From positions 1-32,809 of IMG/VR virus record IMGVR_UViG_3300004807_000073: DNA of 32,809 bases. One strand, 5' to 3'. The notes beneath the pieces are model-generated. The model had not been told where the DNA came from and did not search any database. It saw only the letters and a program-made list of their open reading frames with translations. The position numbers were made by a program, and so were the translations under genes. Below, one piece after another: positions 19,882 to 28,866 of the stretch. The stretch is from a virus. How positions within the stretch are numbered: the first letter of the stretch is position 1; each line of letters opens with the position of its first letter.

Positions 19882-22623
19882 ATGTCACAATTAATAATTA
19901 ATACAACACCGGGAGCTGCCGATAGTTTAAAATCGGGAGCTGCCAAAATAAACAGTAATTTTACTGAGTTATATTCTCTTTCTATACCATCACTGATTGG
20001 AAATAGCGGAAAATATTTAACAACTGACGGCAATGTAGTTACTTGGCAACCGTTTGTAGCTACTAATGGTGTTGTTACCACATCGGCTTATGCTGACCCT
20101 GCTTGGATTACTAGCCTAAGTTATACTAAACTAACAAATACTCCAAACTTAGCTGTTTATTTGACTTCTAATAGCTTGTCAGTGCGGACTGGTGTTGCTA
20201 GCGGAAGCGGAGCATTAAGCTATTCTGCAAATCAATTTACGTTTACTCCTCCAGTGATACCTACATATACTGTTTCAACCAACAGTGCTAGCGGCACTGG
20301 AAGTTTGAGTTTGAGCGGAAGTGTTTTCACTTATACACCGCCAAACATATCATCATTTATTAGTTTGAATAATTTAAGTGTGATAAATGTTACTCCAAGC
20401 GGAGCCGGTAATATAGCGTACAACAGCTCTACTGGATTATTTACATTTACTCCTCCGGCAACAGTTACTAATATTACCGGTAATGCAGGAACTGCTACCG
20501 CATTACAAACTGCTAGAACAATTAATGGAATTAATTTTGATGGTACGACAAATATTACAATTCCTGCGGTTAGTATTGCTAGCAGTTTAACTACATTGCC
20601 TAGTACAGTAATAAATTCTAGTTTGCAAACAGTTGGCACATTAACTGGCTTAAATGTTACTGGAAATACAGTAATTACTGGAAATTTAACAGTAACAGGA
20701 TCAACAACTAGCACAAGTACAAGCACATTAAATGTAGCTAATAAAACTATTGTTGTTAGTAACGGTAGTACTAGTAGCGCACTTAGTGATGGTAGTGGAA
20801 TAGTTGTAAACGGTCCCGCAACTCCTGCTAGTTTTTTATATACTGCATCAAATACTAGTTTTACAAGTAATATTCCTTTAGTTGCTAGTTTGTTTACAGG
20901 TAACTTAATTGGAAATGTAACTGGAAATGTAACTGGAAATGTTAGCGGCACGGCTGGTACTATTACAGGAGTCTACGGAGGATCGTTAACTAATGGTCAA
21001 GTAATAACAGCATTGGGCTATACTCCAATATCTCTTAACAGTCTTAGTGTGTCAACGGTAACTGCAAGCGGCAACGGCTCATTAAGTTATTCTGCAGGAT
21101 CATTTACTTTTACACCTCCTAACTTATCAAATTATCTTAACGTTAATAGTTTAAGCGTAACAACTCAATCTGCAAGCGGTAGTGGATCACTAAGTTACTT
21201 AAATGGAGTGTTTACATTTACTCCTCCAAACTTATCAAGTTATCTAACAACTATTACAAGTAGTCAGGTAATTTCTGCATTAGGATATACACCACTTCAA
21301 AATACTAGTTTAAGTATAGTTACCGGAAGTCCTGCTAGCGGTGGCGGAAGCCTTAGTTATAGTAACGGTATATTTACATTTACACCGGCAAGTGTTCCTA
21401 GTTACACAGTATCAAATAGTTTATCTTCATCTGGCGGCGGTAGTTTAAGTTTAAATGGGACTACATTTACATTTACACCTGCTAATATTCCTACTTATAG
21501 TGTACAAGCAAATAGTCCAAGTGGATACGGGGGATTGAGTTTAAGCGGAAATGTATTCAGTTATACGCCCCCAGCAATACCAACTGTTCCAACATATACT
21601 GTACAAACAAATAGCGCCAGCGGTGGTGGCAGTTTAAGTTTAAGTGGAAGTACATTTACATTTACTCCTGCTAGCGTTCCTACTTATAGTGTACAGACAA
21701 GTAGTCCAAGCGGAAACGGTAGTGTAAGTTTACTTGGAACTGTTTTCACTTATACTCCTCCAGTAATTCCATCAGTTCCTTCTTATAGTGTTACTACAAA
21801 TGGTGCTAGCGGAGGCGGAGCTTTAAGTTTAAGTGGTAACGTGTTTCAGTTTACTCCAGCCGCCCAGTTATCGGCCGCAACTACTACTACACTAGGCGGA
21901 GTGATTATACCAGCAGTTGGCACTAGTGGCATTACAAATACAAGCGGTACGATTGGAATTGCAACAGCGACTTCAAGTCAATTGGGTGGAGTTAAAGTTG
22001 ATAACACTACGATTACTATTAGCGGTGGAGTTATAAGTGTTCCAGTTGCAAGTACTAGTATCGCAGGTGTTGTTAAAGTAGACGGGTCATCAATTACTAT
22101 TAACAATGGTATTATTAGCGGAGCAGTGACTTACACATTGCCTACTGCATCAACTAGTACATTAGGTGGAGTTAAGATTGACGGCTCTACAATTACTATT
22201 AATAACGGAGTAATTACGGCTGCTCCAACTCTTGGCGGTGCCTTAAGTAGTAGAGCAACTGTATCAACTACGACAGCAAGTTTAGCCAATGGTACAAGTG
22301 CTACGGCAACAGTAACAGCGGCAAAAGGTTATGCACTATATAGTATTCAAGTTAATGCAGGAGCTTGGGTAACAGTTTATACTAGTAGTTCAGCACAGTC
22401 TACAGATAGCTCAAGGACAATTACAACAGACCCTACTCCAGGTAGCGGAGTAGTAGCCGAAGCAATTACAACAATAGCAACTACGACATATTTTACTCCA
22501 GCAGTGTATGGATTTAATAATGACGGTACTGTTGGAACAAATATGTATTTGAAAATTTATAATAACAGCGGTGGTACAAATACTATAACTGTAACCATAA
22601 CATATTTAAAATTAGAAAATTAA
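19882..22623 (+). CDS. Repeat-built tail-fibre protein, 913 aa
   Basis: The N-terminal about 95 residues (MSQLIINTTPGAADSLKSGA) resemble attachment ends of phage fibres. Residues about 97-660 hold eleven copies of a 31-38-residue beta unit of the form 'N-SLSV-T-(S/G)ASGxGSLSLSGxxFTFTPPxIPSY'. These are interrupted after copy three by a stretch (about 195-380) with NVTGNVTGNVSGTAG and an ALGYTP motif; a second ALGYTP follows copy five. ALGYTP-like motifs are common in long tail fibres. Residues about 670-783 carry 'LGGVKVDxxTITIxxGVI' repeats. The last about 125 residues form a different, probably globular tip (GYALYSIQVNAGAWVTVYTS, ending in NTITVTITYLKLEN) and may bind the receptor. AAAGGA lies 12 bases before the ATG, a rather long spacing. 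The protease gene starts one base after its stop. Confidence 0.8.
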   Translation: MSQLIINTTPGAADSLKSGAAKINSNFTELYSLSIPSLIGNSGKYLTTDGNVVTWQPFVATNGVVTTSAYADPAWITSLSYTKLTNTPNLAVYLTSNSLSVRTGVASGSGALSYSANQFTFTPPVIPTYTVSTNSASGTGSLSLSGSVFTYTPPNISSFISLNNLSVINVTPSGAGNIAYNSSTGLFTFTPPATVTNITGNAGTATALQTARTINGINFDGTTNITIPAVSIASSLTTLPSTVINSSLQTVGTLTGLNVTGNTVITGNLTVTGSTTSTSTSTLNVANKTIVVSNGSTSSALSDGSGIVVNGPATPASFLYTASNTSFTSNIPLVASLFTGNLIGNVTGNVTGNVSGTAGTITGVYGGSLTNGQVITALGYTPISLNSLSVSTVTASGNGSLSYSAGSFTFTPPNLSNYLNVNSLSVTTQSASGSGSLSYLNGVFTFTPPNLSSYLTTITSSQVISALGYTPLQNTSLSIVTGSPASGGGSLSYSNGIFTFTPASVPSYTVSNSLSSSGGGSLSLNGTTFTFTPANIPTYSVQANSPSGYGGLSLSGNVFSYTPPAIPTVPTYTVQTNSASGGGSLSLSGSTFTFTPASVPTYSVQTSSPSGNGSVSLLGTVFTYTPPVIPSVPSYSVTTNGASGGGALSLSGNVFQFTPAAQLSAATTTTLGGVIIPAVGTSGITNTSGTIGIATATSSQLGGVKVDNTTITISGGVISVPVASTSIAGVVKVDGSSITINNGIISGAVTYTLPTASTSTLGGVKIDGSTITINNGVITAAPTLGGALSSRATVSTTTASLANGTSATATVTAAKGYALYSIQVNAGAWVTVYTSSSAQSTDSSRTITTDPTPGSGVVAEAITTIATTTYFTPAVYGFNNDGTVGTNMYLKIYNNSGGTNTITVTITYLKLEN
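20170..21861 (+). repeat. Eleven tandem/interspersed coding repeats of the fibre shaft
   Basis: About eleven units of roughly 95-115 bases encode the 'ASGxGSLSLSGxxFTFTPP' pattern. The last six (about 21300-21861) run back to back, and the DNA itself is similar between copies (for example AGTTTAAGTTTAAGTGGAA and near variants), so recombination could change copy number. A non-repeat section of about 550 bases separates copies three and four. Confidence 0.85.
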
Positions 22624-22624
22624 T

Positions 22625-24265
22625 ATGGATTACAATCAAACATTTCAATTAAGTATATATCTGCATAATGACATCCATGATAATGGAATGACATTAAAGG
22701 AATATGCTGATGCTATATTAGCGGGTACTCATCCTATTTTAGGTCACGAAGAATTTGCGTATCAATTTGGAACCACTGAATACAACATGCAATTAGTATC
22801 TAACTGGGCTGTAGAAAATAATTTAACAATAATTATGGCAGAATCTGCTATTGCAACTATTAAAATACAAGGTACTTTAGGACATCTTAAAGATTTATTT
22901 TCTGTAACGTTACAAGAAATAACAGACAACAATCGAACTTATATAAAAAATATAACACCGGTTATTATTCCTGCAGAAATTTCTCCAGCAGTAAGAGATT
23001 TATTTGGATTTGATCAAAGTTTTATTGCAACTAATCATGCAGTTCAACATGATGCATCTCATCCTGAATTAGGAAGTTCATATGGAGGATCAGCAGTTAC
23101 TCCAGTGCAGATGTGTACTGCCTACAATGCTCCTGCCGGAGATGGCTACGGGGGATGTATCGGTATATTCGAGTTAACATATAGCGGAAGTCCGGAAGGT
23201 TGGCAACAACCTGATGTTACTGCTAGTTTTAGTAGAATTGGTTTAACTTCTCCCTCTATAACTACAGTAATTGTAGATGGAGTAACTGTAAATTCTACAT
23301 CAACTGCTGAAAGCATGCTAGATATATACTGTGCCGGAGCTGCCGCACCTAAAGCAAAAATAGTTTATTATATTGGACAAAACGGCGGAAGTATAACAGA
23401 TGTTATTAATGCCGCAGTAAACGATACCACAAACAATCCTAGCGTATTAAGTATCAGTTGGGGCCTAGGCGATACTACCAGTTATGATACAGCGTTTCAA
23501 TCAGGCACTGTTAAGGGAATAACATTTTTTGTCAGTGCAGGCGATAGCGGCGCAGTTAATTTAAGTATGGCAGCAACAGTTTGTAGTCAATACATTGTAT
23601 CAGCAGGCGGCACAAATGTAACACTTAACGGATCTAATGCACTTACGGCCGAAGTAGCATGGGGAGATAGTGCTGGCACTGGTCAAGGTTCAAACGGATC
23701 AAATCATAACGGAGCAACTGGTGGAGGACATAGTTCCAGTGTTGCAGTTCCAAGTTGGCAGTCTGGACTAACATATACGACTACTACAGTATCTAACTCA
23801 TCGGGATTGGGAACTCCAACTTCGTTGCCTTACAGAGGTGTTCCTGATTGGAGTGCTCCTGCTGATCCTAACACAGGGTATCAATTTTATATTGGCGGCA
23901 CAAGTAGTGCGCAAGGATCACAAGTACAGTATGGAGGTACCAGTGCTGCCGCTCCATTTCTTGCAGGCCTATGGGTGCGCCTAACACAACTATTAGGTTA
24001 TCGAATACCCTTTAATATGACAACATTTTATGCTAACAGCACAACACTATTCAACGACGTAACCACTGGAAACAACAGAGACGGTTACTCTACTGGCTAT
24101 GTTTGCACTGCTGGATGGGATGCTGTGACAGGATTAGGCAGTCCAAAAGCTGATCAAATTTATAAATTATTCCATACAGGACAAACATACCCTAAACAAA
24201 ATTTTGGTTTTAGGCCTAATGGACCGGCATACCCCCGAATATCAACCGGTGCAAGAACGGATTAA
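22625..24265 (+). CDS. Sedolisin / kumamolisin-type protease (peptidase family S53) with prodomain, phage-borne
   Basis: 546 aa with the full S53 plan. Residues 1-140 match the pro-kumamolisin activation domain (EFAYQFGTTEYNMQLVSNWA, then NLTIIMAESAIATIKIQGTL, ending PAVRDLFGFD). The catalytic domain spans about 150-520: E229 and D233 in STAESMLDI, the oxyanion-hole D307 in FVSAGDSGA, and the nucleophile S440 in YGGTSAAAPFLAGLW. A calcium-site signature follows (NDVTTGNN at 477-484, GWDAVTGLGSP at 497-507, with D478 and D499). S53 enzymes are serine-carboxyl endopeptidases, generally most active at acid pH, and the prodomain is removed by self-cleavage. All key residues are present, so activity is likely. 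No N-terminal signal peptide or membrane segment is seen, unlike cellular relatives. No clear ribosome site precedes the ATG; translation may be coupled to the fibre gene, whose stop is one base upstream. A virion or fibre-maturation role is inferred. Confidence 0.93.
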   Translation: MDYNQTFQLSIYLHNDIHDNGMTLKEYADAILAGTHPILGHEEFAYQFGTTEYNMQLVSNWAVENNLTIIMAESAIATIKIQGTLGHLKDLFSVTLQEITDNNRTYIKNITPVIIPAEISPAVRDLFGFDQSFIATNHAVQHDASHPELGSSYGGSAVTPVQMCTAYNAPAGDGYGGCIGIFELTYSGSPEGWQQPDVTASFSRIGLTSPSITTVIVDGVTVNSTSTAESMLDIYCAGAAAPKAKIVYYIGQNGGSITDVINAAVNDTTNNPSVLSISWGLGDTTSYDTAFQSGTVKGITFFVSAGDSGAVNLSMAATVCSQYIVSAGGTNVTLNGSNALTAEVAWGDSAGTGQGSNGSNHNGATGGGHSSSVAVPSWQSGLTYTTTTVSNSSGLGTPTSLPYRGVPDWSAPADPNTGYQFYIGGTSSAQGSQVQYGGTSAAAPFLAGLWVRLTQLLGYRIPFNMTTFYANSTTLFNDVTTGNNRDGYSTGYVCTAGWDAVTGLGSPKADQIYKLFHTGQTYPKQNFGFRPNGPAYPRISTGARTD

Positions 24266-24285
24266 ACTAGCACATAATGAATACG

Positions 24286-24293
24286 CATAAATA
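24286..24293 (+). promoter_or_regulatory. T4-late-promoter-like box before the 205-aa gene
   Basis: CATAAATA, seven of eight positions of the T4 late consensus, lies in the 48-base gap after the protease gene and 20 bases before the ATG at 24314. Placement matches the other late-like boxes of this window. Confidence 0.5.
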
Positions 24294-24313
24294 TAAGATA
24301 AAGAGAGACCAAC

Positions 24314-24931
24314 ATGCAGAGTAAAGACCTAACCGGAATCCACATTGAGGGACATATTAAAATATGGGATCCTGAAAGTAAAGAAATCTATATTAATAAA
24401 CGTAATGCAATTCATTACGAAAACATTAGTACAGCATTAGCCAATAGCTTATCCAACAACACTGATGGCGGATTTATTAGCCAAATGGCATTTGGCAACG
24501 GCGGAACTGCAATTGATCCTACAGGAATTATTACATATTTTACTCCAAACAGTAGCGGAAGTAATGCTAGTTTATACAATCAAACTTATTCTAAAATAGT
24601 TAATCAAAATTCTACTAGCAATACTGATCCTACTAGAAATTATATGGAAGTTAGGCATGTTACTGGTACAAACTATAGTGATGTATTTGTAACTTGTTTA
24701 TTAGATTACGGCGATGGCAATGGTTCTGGACAGAGCGCATTTGATAATACTAACAATAACAATAGTACTTTTGTGTTCGACGAGCTAGGTTTAGTTAGTT
24801 ATAGCGCCAGTGGCAATCCGCTTTTATTAACTCACGTAATTTTTCATCCAGTTCAAAAAAGTCTTAATAGACTTATTCAAATTGATTATACTGTGAGATT
24901 ACAAAGTTTAACTGGCCTAGTGTCAGTTTAA
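24314..24931 (+). CDS. Probable virion protein of 205 aa, unknown function
   Basis: The protein begins MQSKDLTGIHIEGHIKIWDP and is predicted beta-rich, with Ser/Asn/Gly-rich loops (about 95-105, 130-148) as in fibre-associated or baseplate proteins. The C terminus (LLLTHVIFHPVQKSLNRLIQ, then DYTVRLQSLTGLVSV) resembles, from memory, the end of uncharacterised structural proteins of marine phages. No catalytic motif, signal peptide or membrane helix is seen. GAGAG lies six bases before the ATG, and a late-like box lies in the gap ahead. It is followed after ten bases by the first of three paralogous fibre genes. Possible roles are fibre chaperone, connector or minor fibre; none can be chosen from sequence. 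Confidence 0.7.
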   Translation: MQSKDLTGIHIEGHIKIWDPESKEIYINKRNAIHYENISTALANSLSNNTDGGFISQMAFGNGGTAIDPTGIITYFTPNSSGSNASLYNQTYSKIVNQNSTSNTDPTRNYMEVRHVTGTNYSDVFVTCLLDYGDGNGSGQSAFDNTNNNNSTFVFDELGLVSYSASGNPLLLTHVIFHPVQKSLNRLIQIDYTVRLQSLTGLVSV

Positions 24932-24941
24932 GGGGTAGCAA

Positions 24942-27143
24942 ATGCCATATCAAGTTACGTTTACTGATTCAACAAATCCTGCTAAACCGCCAATTACAGT
25001 AGCTGATCAAGCTCTTAATAATCAAACTAGTTTAACATTTGTTGGAAAAAATTATGCAGGTTATGCTCCTATTGTTGCTAACGATTTTTTACATTTATTA
25101 GAAAACTTTGCGTCTAATACTGCGCCTAGCAATCCTGTAGAAGGTCAGTTATGGTATGATAATACTAGCGGTGTTCATTTATTAAAAATTTATGACGGTA
25201 CTACATGGACTGCGGCAGGATCAGTAAAGAAAAGTGCAAGCAGTCAACAACCTGCACCGGCAAATAGTGTGGCAGGAGATTTATGGACTGACACTACAAA
25301 TAGCCAATTGTATATTTTTACAGGTAGTAATTGGGTTTTAGTCGGGCCTCAATTTAGTCAAGGTACTTTAACTGGCCCGCAAGTTGAAAATATTATTGAT
25401 AGTGTTAATGTTTCTCATAGCGTTGTTACCATTTATTCAAATAATAATCGTGTAGCAATCATTAGTCAGGATTCTTTTACTCCTAAGTCAACGTTACTTG
25501 GGTTCGCATCAATTAATAAAGGTATTAATTTATATACAATTAGTACTGATGCAAATCCATCAGATGGTCTTAGTGCAGGATTATGGGGAACTGCACAGCA
25601 GGCAGCTTCATTATTGTATAATGGATCCGCAGTGGCGTCTACTAATTTTTTAAGAAAAGATATTTCAGATGTTAGTAGTTTTCCTATTAGTGTAAGAGCT
25701 AACGGCGGTATAACAGTTGGAAGTGCATTAAGTGTTAGTTTGGTAACAGATAATACAGGTAACGGAATTCTGTATAACAACTCTAGTAATAAGAGTATGA
25801 GTATTAGAGTTACACAGTCAAATGTGCCATATACTGCATTATATATTGATTCTACTTTAAAAATTGGTGTAGGAAAAAATAATTCAAGCCCTCAGGCAAC
25901 CTTAGATGTTATAGGCCAAGTAAACATTGGCAATGATACTGCATCTAGTTTATTTGGAAGATTATTAGTTAACGGAACTAATGATGTAGGAGATTTAAGC
26001 ACTGGAATAACTGATCCCGGTGGTCCAAGTATACAAACATTAGGTGGTTTGAAAGTAGCTAAAAAAACTGCATTAGGCGATGACACTACAATTAACGGAC
26101 AATTATATTTAAATTGGCTTGATTCGAACGGAATCCCACAGACAGGATCAGCGTTATTACCAACTACAACCGGCATATATGATATTGGTAGCAGTTCTTA
26201 TAGTTTTAGAAACATTTATGCTAATACATTTGTAGGAAATTTTACTGGAACTTTTACTGGTACACTACAAGGTAGCATAAGTGGATCGGCCGCAAGACTA
26301 GCAAGTGCCACAGAATTTATTTTACGAGGTGATGTAGCTAGTAGCGATGGCGGAACAGCATTTACTGGCCAAACTACTAATGGAACCGCTTATTTAAATA
26401 CTGTTATCAGCCCTGATTTTATATCAACGAAACAATCAGCGGCTGATTCATTAGTAACTGATCAACTATTAGTATACAGACCATCTGTTGGTTTAATTAA
26501 TATGACTAAACAAGTCTTGTTTAATCATATTCCACAGATTCCAGTAGGAGTTATTTTTCCTTATGCTGGATCTGCTAGTTCAGTTCCTACAGGTTATTTG
26601 TTATGCGATGGCAGCGAAGTTCTAACATCAAAATATTCAACCTTGTTCAGCATAATTGGGTATACTTATAAACCTGCTAGTTCGTTAATTGGATTTGGAA
26701 CATTTGGATTACCTGATCTTAGAGGTAGATTCCCGTTAGGTAAAGATGATATGAATAACGGACAGGAAGTTCCAAGCTCGGACGGATCTGGAACATTAGT
26801 AAATGCCGGCGGTGGTTCTGCTAACCGTGTTTCAGATATTACTGGTAAAACTTTAGGAACAGGTTCAGGTACTCAGCAAGTTACAATCGCAACTAAAAAC
26901 CTACCAGACCACAAGCATAATTTAAGTAGTAGTGCCGCGCAGTATTATGCTCCAGGTCTGCCAACTGGTGTACCTGATCCGGCAGCAATTCCTTCATATG
27001 GTTTACCTAATTTTAGTACCGGTTCAGGTCTTCCAAACAGCGGAGGAGTAATTCCAGATCAAAATACTACGTTAGGAAATGCATTGAATGTGATGAATCC
27101 GTATGCAACTCTTAATTATATCATCTATACCGGAGTCATTTAA
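24942..27143 (+). CDS. Tail fibre protein with gp12-type tail-collar domain, 733 aa
   Basis: Residues 1-135 are the N-terminal module shared with the next two genes (LTFVGKNYAGYAP, FLHLLENFAS, VEGQLWYDNT, AGDLWTDTTNSQLYIFTGSN); similarity continues more weakly to about 250 (ISQDSFTPKSTLLGFASINK). The middle is a beta-rich shaft. From about residue 530 comes a phage tail-collar domain: IPVGVIFPYAGSA, PTGYLLCDGSEV, FGTFGLPDLRGRFPLGKDD. LPDHKHN follows, with H657 and H659 forming the HxH pattern that binds metal ions in the trimeric T4 gp12 and gp37 tips. The end, NPYATLNYIIYTGVI, is typical of the family. T4 gp12 is the short tail fibre that binds LPS irreversibly, so this is probably a receptor-binding protein. 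AAGGGG lies six bases before the ATG. Its stop overlaps the next start (TAATG). Confidence 0.88.
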   Translation: MPYQVTFTDSTNPAKPPITVADQALNNQTSLTFVGKNYAGYAPIVANDFLHLLENFASNTAPSNPVEGQLWYDNTSGVHLLKIYDGTTWTAAGSVKKSASSQQPAPANSVAGDLWTDTTNSQLYIFTGSNWVLVGPQFSQGTLTGPQVENIIDSVNVSHSVVTIYSNNNRVAIISQDSFTPKSTLLGFASINKGINLYTISTDANPSDGLSAGLWGTAQQAASLLYNGSAVASTNFLRKDISDVSSFPISVRANGGITVGSALSVSLVTDNTGNGILYNNSSNKSMSIRVTQSNVPYTALYIDSTLKIGVGKNNSSPQATLDVIGQVNIGNDTASSLFGRLLVNGTNDVGDLSTGITDPGGPSIQTLGGLKVAKKTALGDDTTINGQLYLNWLDSNGIPQTGSALLPTTTGIYDIGSSSYSFRNIYANTFVGNFTGTFTGTLQGSISGSAARLASATEFILRGDVASSDGGTAFTGQTTNGTAYLNTVISPDFISTKQSAADSLVTDQLLVYRPSVGLINMTKQVLFNHIPQIPVGVIFPYAGSASSVPTGYLLCDGSEVLTSKYSTLFSIIGYTYKPASSLIGFGTFGLPDLRGRFPLGKDDMNNGQEVPSSDGSGTLVNAGGGSANRVSDITGKTLGTGSGTQQVTIATKNLPDHKHNLSSSAAQYYAPGLPTGVPDPAAIPSYGLPNFSTGSGLPNSGGVIPDQNTTLGNALNVMNPYATLNYIIYTGVI

Positions 27144-28825
27144 TGACATATTCAATTATTTTAACTAACGGAAGTACTTTAACGCAGATTGCAGATGGTA
27201 CACTTGATCAAACATCGACAGATCTTACACTAATTGGTAAAAATGCTAGCGGTTACGGAAACTATATTGATAATAATTTTGTAAATTTACTTGAAAATTT
27301 TGCTAACATAACACAACCGATACGTCCAATAACTGGACAACTATGGTTCGATACTACTGAAAATCGTTTAAAAGTTTATGACGGCACTGTATTTAAGGTT
27401 AGCGGCGGAACAATTATATCTAATACTGTTCCTAGCAGTATAACTGCCGGCGATCTATGGATAGATAGTGCCCGCCAACAGCTTTATTTTAATGATGGTA
27501 CTAGTACAAAACTAGCAGGACCTATATATACTTCTACTCAAGGTATTACTGGGTTTAGTACATCTGATGTATTAGACATTAACAATATAAGCCATACAAT
27601 TTTATTACTTTATGTTGCTCAAACATTAATCGGAATATTCAGTAAAGATAATTTTACACCGGCTACCGCAATAGGCGGGTTTACCGGTAGTATAACGGCA
27701 GGTTTCAATGTAGGGAATTATTCTGGAATTAAATTTAGTACACCGACAACACAAGCTGATTATTTGTTGGCTCCGGACGGAACACACAAAACTGCCGCGA
27801 ACTTTTTAAGTACAACTGATAGTTCAAGCACAACCGGCACCATTACTATTCAAAATTCCACACCTTTAGTGTTGGGAGTTGGCGCCAACACAGAAATAGA
27901 TGCTACATCGACATTATTTCAGATTAAGTCAAATACTGTAAATCAAAATTTTGGAATTAATACTCTCAATAATAGCGGATTGCAGAATAGTTTGTTTATT
28001 AATAGTGCAAACAAGTATGTTGGAATTTATACAAACACTCCAACTAGTACATTAGATGTTAATGGTGATGTTACTGTAGAGGGTAATCTTACAGTAAAAG
28101 GCAGTACTTTAACTGTTAGTACGACAGTAATTAATATTGCTGACAAATATATTACATTGGGCCAAGTTCAAACTCCTAATAATAGTACGGCAGACGGCGG
28201 TGGTTTAATCCTAGCAGGCGGCGCCGACACAAATAAAGTTTTCCAATGGGCAGTAAGTAATTTAAGTTGGAATAGCAGTGAAAATATCAATTTAACTGCT
28301 GGAAAATCTTACTATATTGGCGGATTTAATGTTCTTGGAACTAGTGGCGGCTCGATTGCACTGGGATCTGTAGTTACCAGTGCGCCAGGCTTAACTAGTG
28401 TAGGTACACTAAATGGTGTCAGTGTTAGTTATTTGACAATTGGCGGTACTGGAAATGAATCTAGAATAGCTTATACTAATAACAGCCAGTCTAACGGCAC
28501 AATATATCTAGTTCCTAAGGGAACTGGAACAGTAGATTTTGGTAGTTTTAACTTAACCAACGTAGCAACACCGATTAGTACAACAGACGGTGCAAACAAA
28601 TCTTACGTAGATACTGCAATTTCTAAAGCACCTTTAGCCTTAAGTTTAACTACAACTGGACTAACTAATGCTCAGATTGCTGGTAATTATCTAAGTAAGG
28701 TATTTCCTAGTACAGAGCATCCGGATAACACCATTGCTAGGATTGTTTGTACGGATTCAGGAACTACAACAGTTAGACAATTTCAGTTATTAGCTGGAAC
28801 ATGGTCGTTCCAGACTCAACTGTGA
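27143..28825 (+). CDS. Tail fibre protein, second paralogue with the shared N-terminal module, 560 aa
   Basis: The N-terminal 130 residues repeat the module of its neighbours (DLTLIGKNASGYGNYIDNNF, VNLLENFA, ITGQLWFDTTENRLKVYDG, AGDLWIDSARQQLYF), and the following segment is related too (IGIFSKDNFTPATAIGGF). Residues about 290-420 contain fibre-type beta repeats (STLDVNGDVTVEGNLTVKGS, VINIADKYITLG) seen in many phage fibres. The C terminus differs from the other two paralogues (ANKSYVDTAISKAPLALS, ending QFQLLAGTWSFQTQL) and has no collar domain, so it probably carries another binding tip or serves as a fibre joint. The ATG overlaps the previous stop by one base, and GGAG lies seven bases upstream, so expression is coupled. 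Likely late. Confidence 0.82.
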   Translation: MTYSIILTNGSTLTQIADGTLDQTSTDLTLIGKNASGYGNYIDNNFVNLLENFANITQPIRPITGQLWFDTTENRLKVYDGTVFKVSGGTIISNTVPSSITAGDLWIDSARQQLYFNDGTSTKLAGPIYTSTQGITGFSTSDVLDINNISHTILLLYVAQTLIGIFSKDNFTPATAIGGFTGSITAGFNVGNYSGIKFSTPTTQADYLLAPDGTHKTAANFLSTTDSSSTTGTITIQNSTPLVLGVGANTEIDATSTLFQIKSNTVNQNFGINTLNNSGLQNSLFINSANKYVGIYTNTPTSTLDVNGDVTVEGNLTVKGSTLTVSTTVINIADKYITLGQVQTPNNSTADGGGLILAGGADTNKVFQWAVSNLSWNSSENINLTAGKSYYIGGFNVLGTSGGSIALGSVVTSAPGLTSVGTLNGVSVSYLTIGGTGNESRIAYTNNSQSNGTIYLVPKGTGTVDFGSFNLTNVATPISTTDGANKSYVDTAISKAPLALSLTTTGLTNAQIAGNYLSKVFPSTEHPDNTIARIVCTDSGTTTVRQFQLLAGTWSFQTQL

Positions 28826-28835
28826 TGCAAAATAG

Positions 28836-28843
28836 AATAAATA
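28836..28843 (+). promoter_or_regulatory. T4-late-promoter-like box before the 498-aa fibre gene
   Basis: AATAAATA followed by C, the same nine bases as in the gap before the gp6-like gene, lies in the 41-base gap after the 560-aa gene. AAGGA (28853-28857) is nine bases ahead of the ATG at 28867. Confidence 0.5.
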
Positions 28844-28866
28844 CACTAGAATAAGGAACGGGCGAA

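Noticed and set aside
20331-20951. 206-aa open frame on the minus strand
   Set aside because: It lies wholly opposite the repeat-fibre gene, has low-complexity Val/Pro/Leu composition mirroring the Thr/Gly/Asn-rich sense codons, and there is no other minus-strand gene in the window.
22625-24265. Possibility that the sedolisin is a subtilisin (S8)
   Set aside because: The D-H-S triad motifs of subtilisins are absent; E229/D233, SAGDSG and GGTSAAAP with the C-terminal calcium signature are those of S53.
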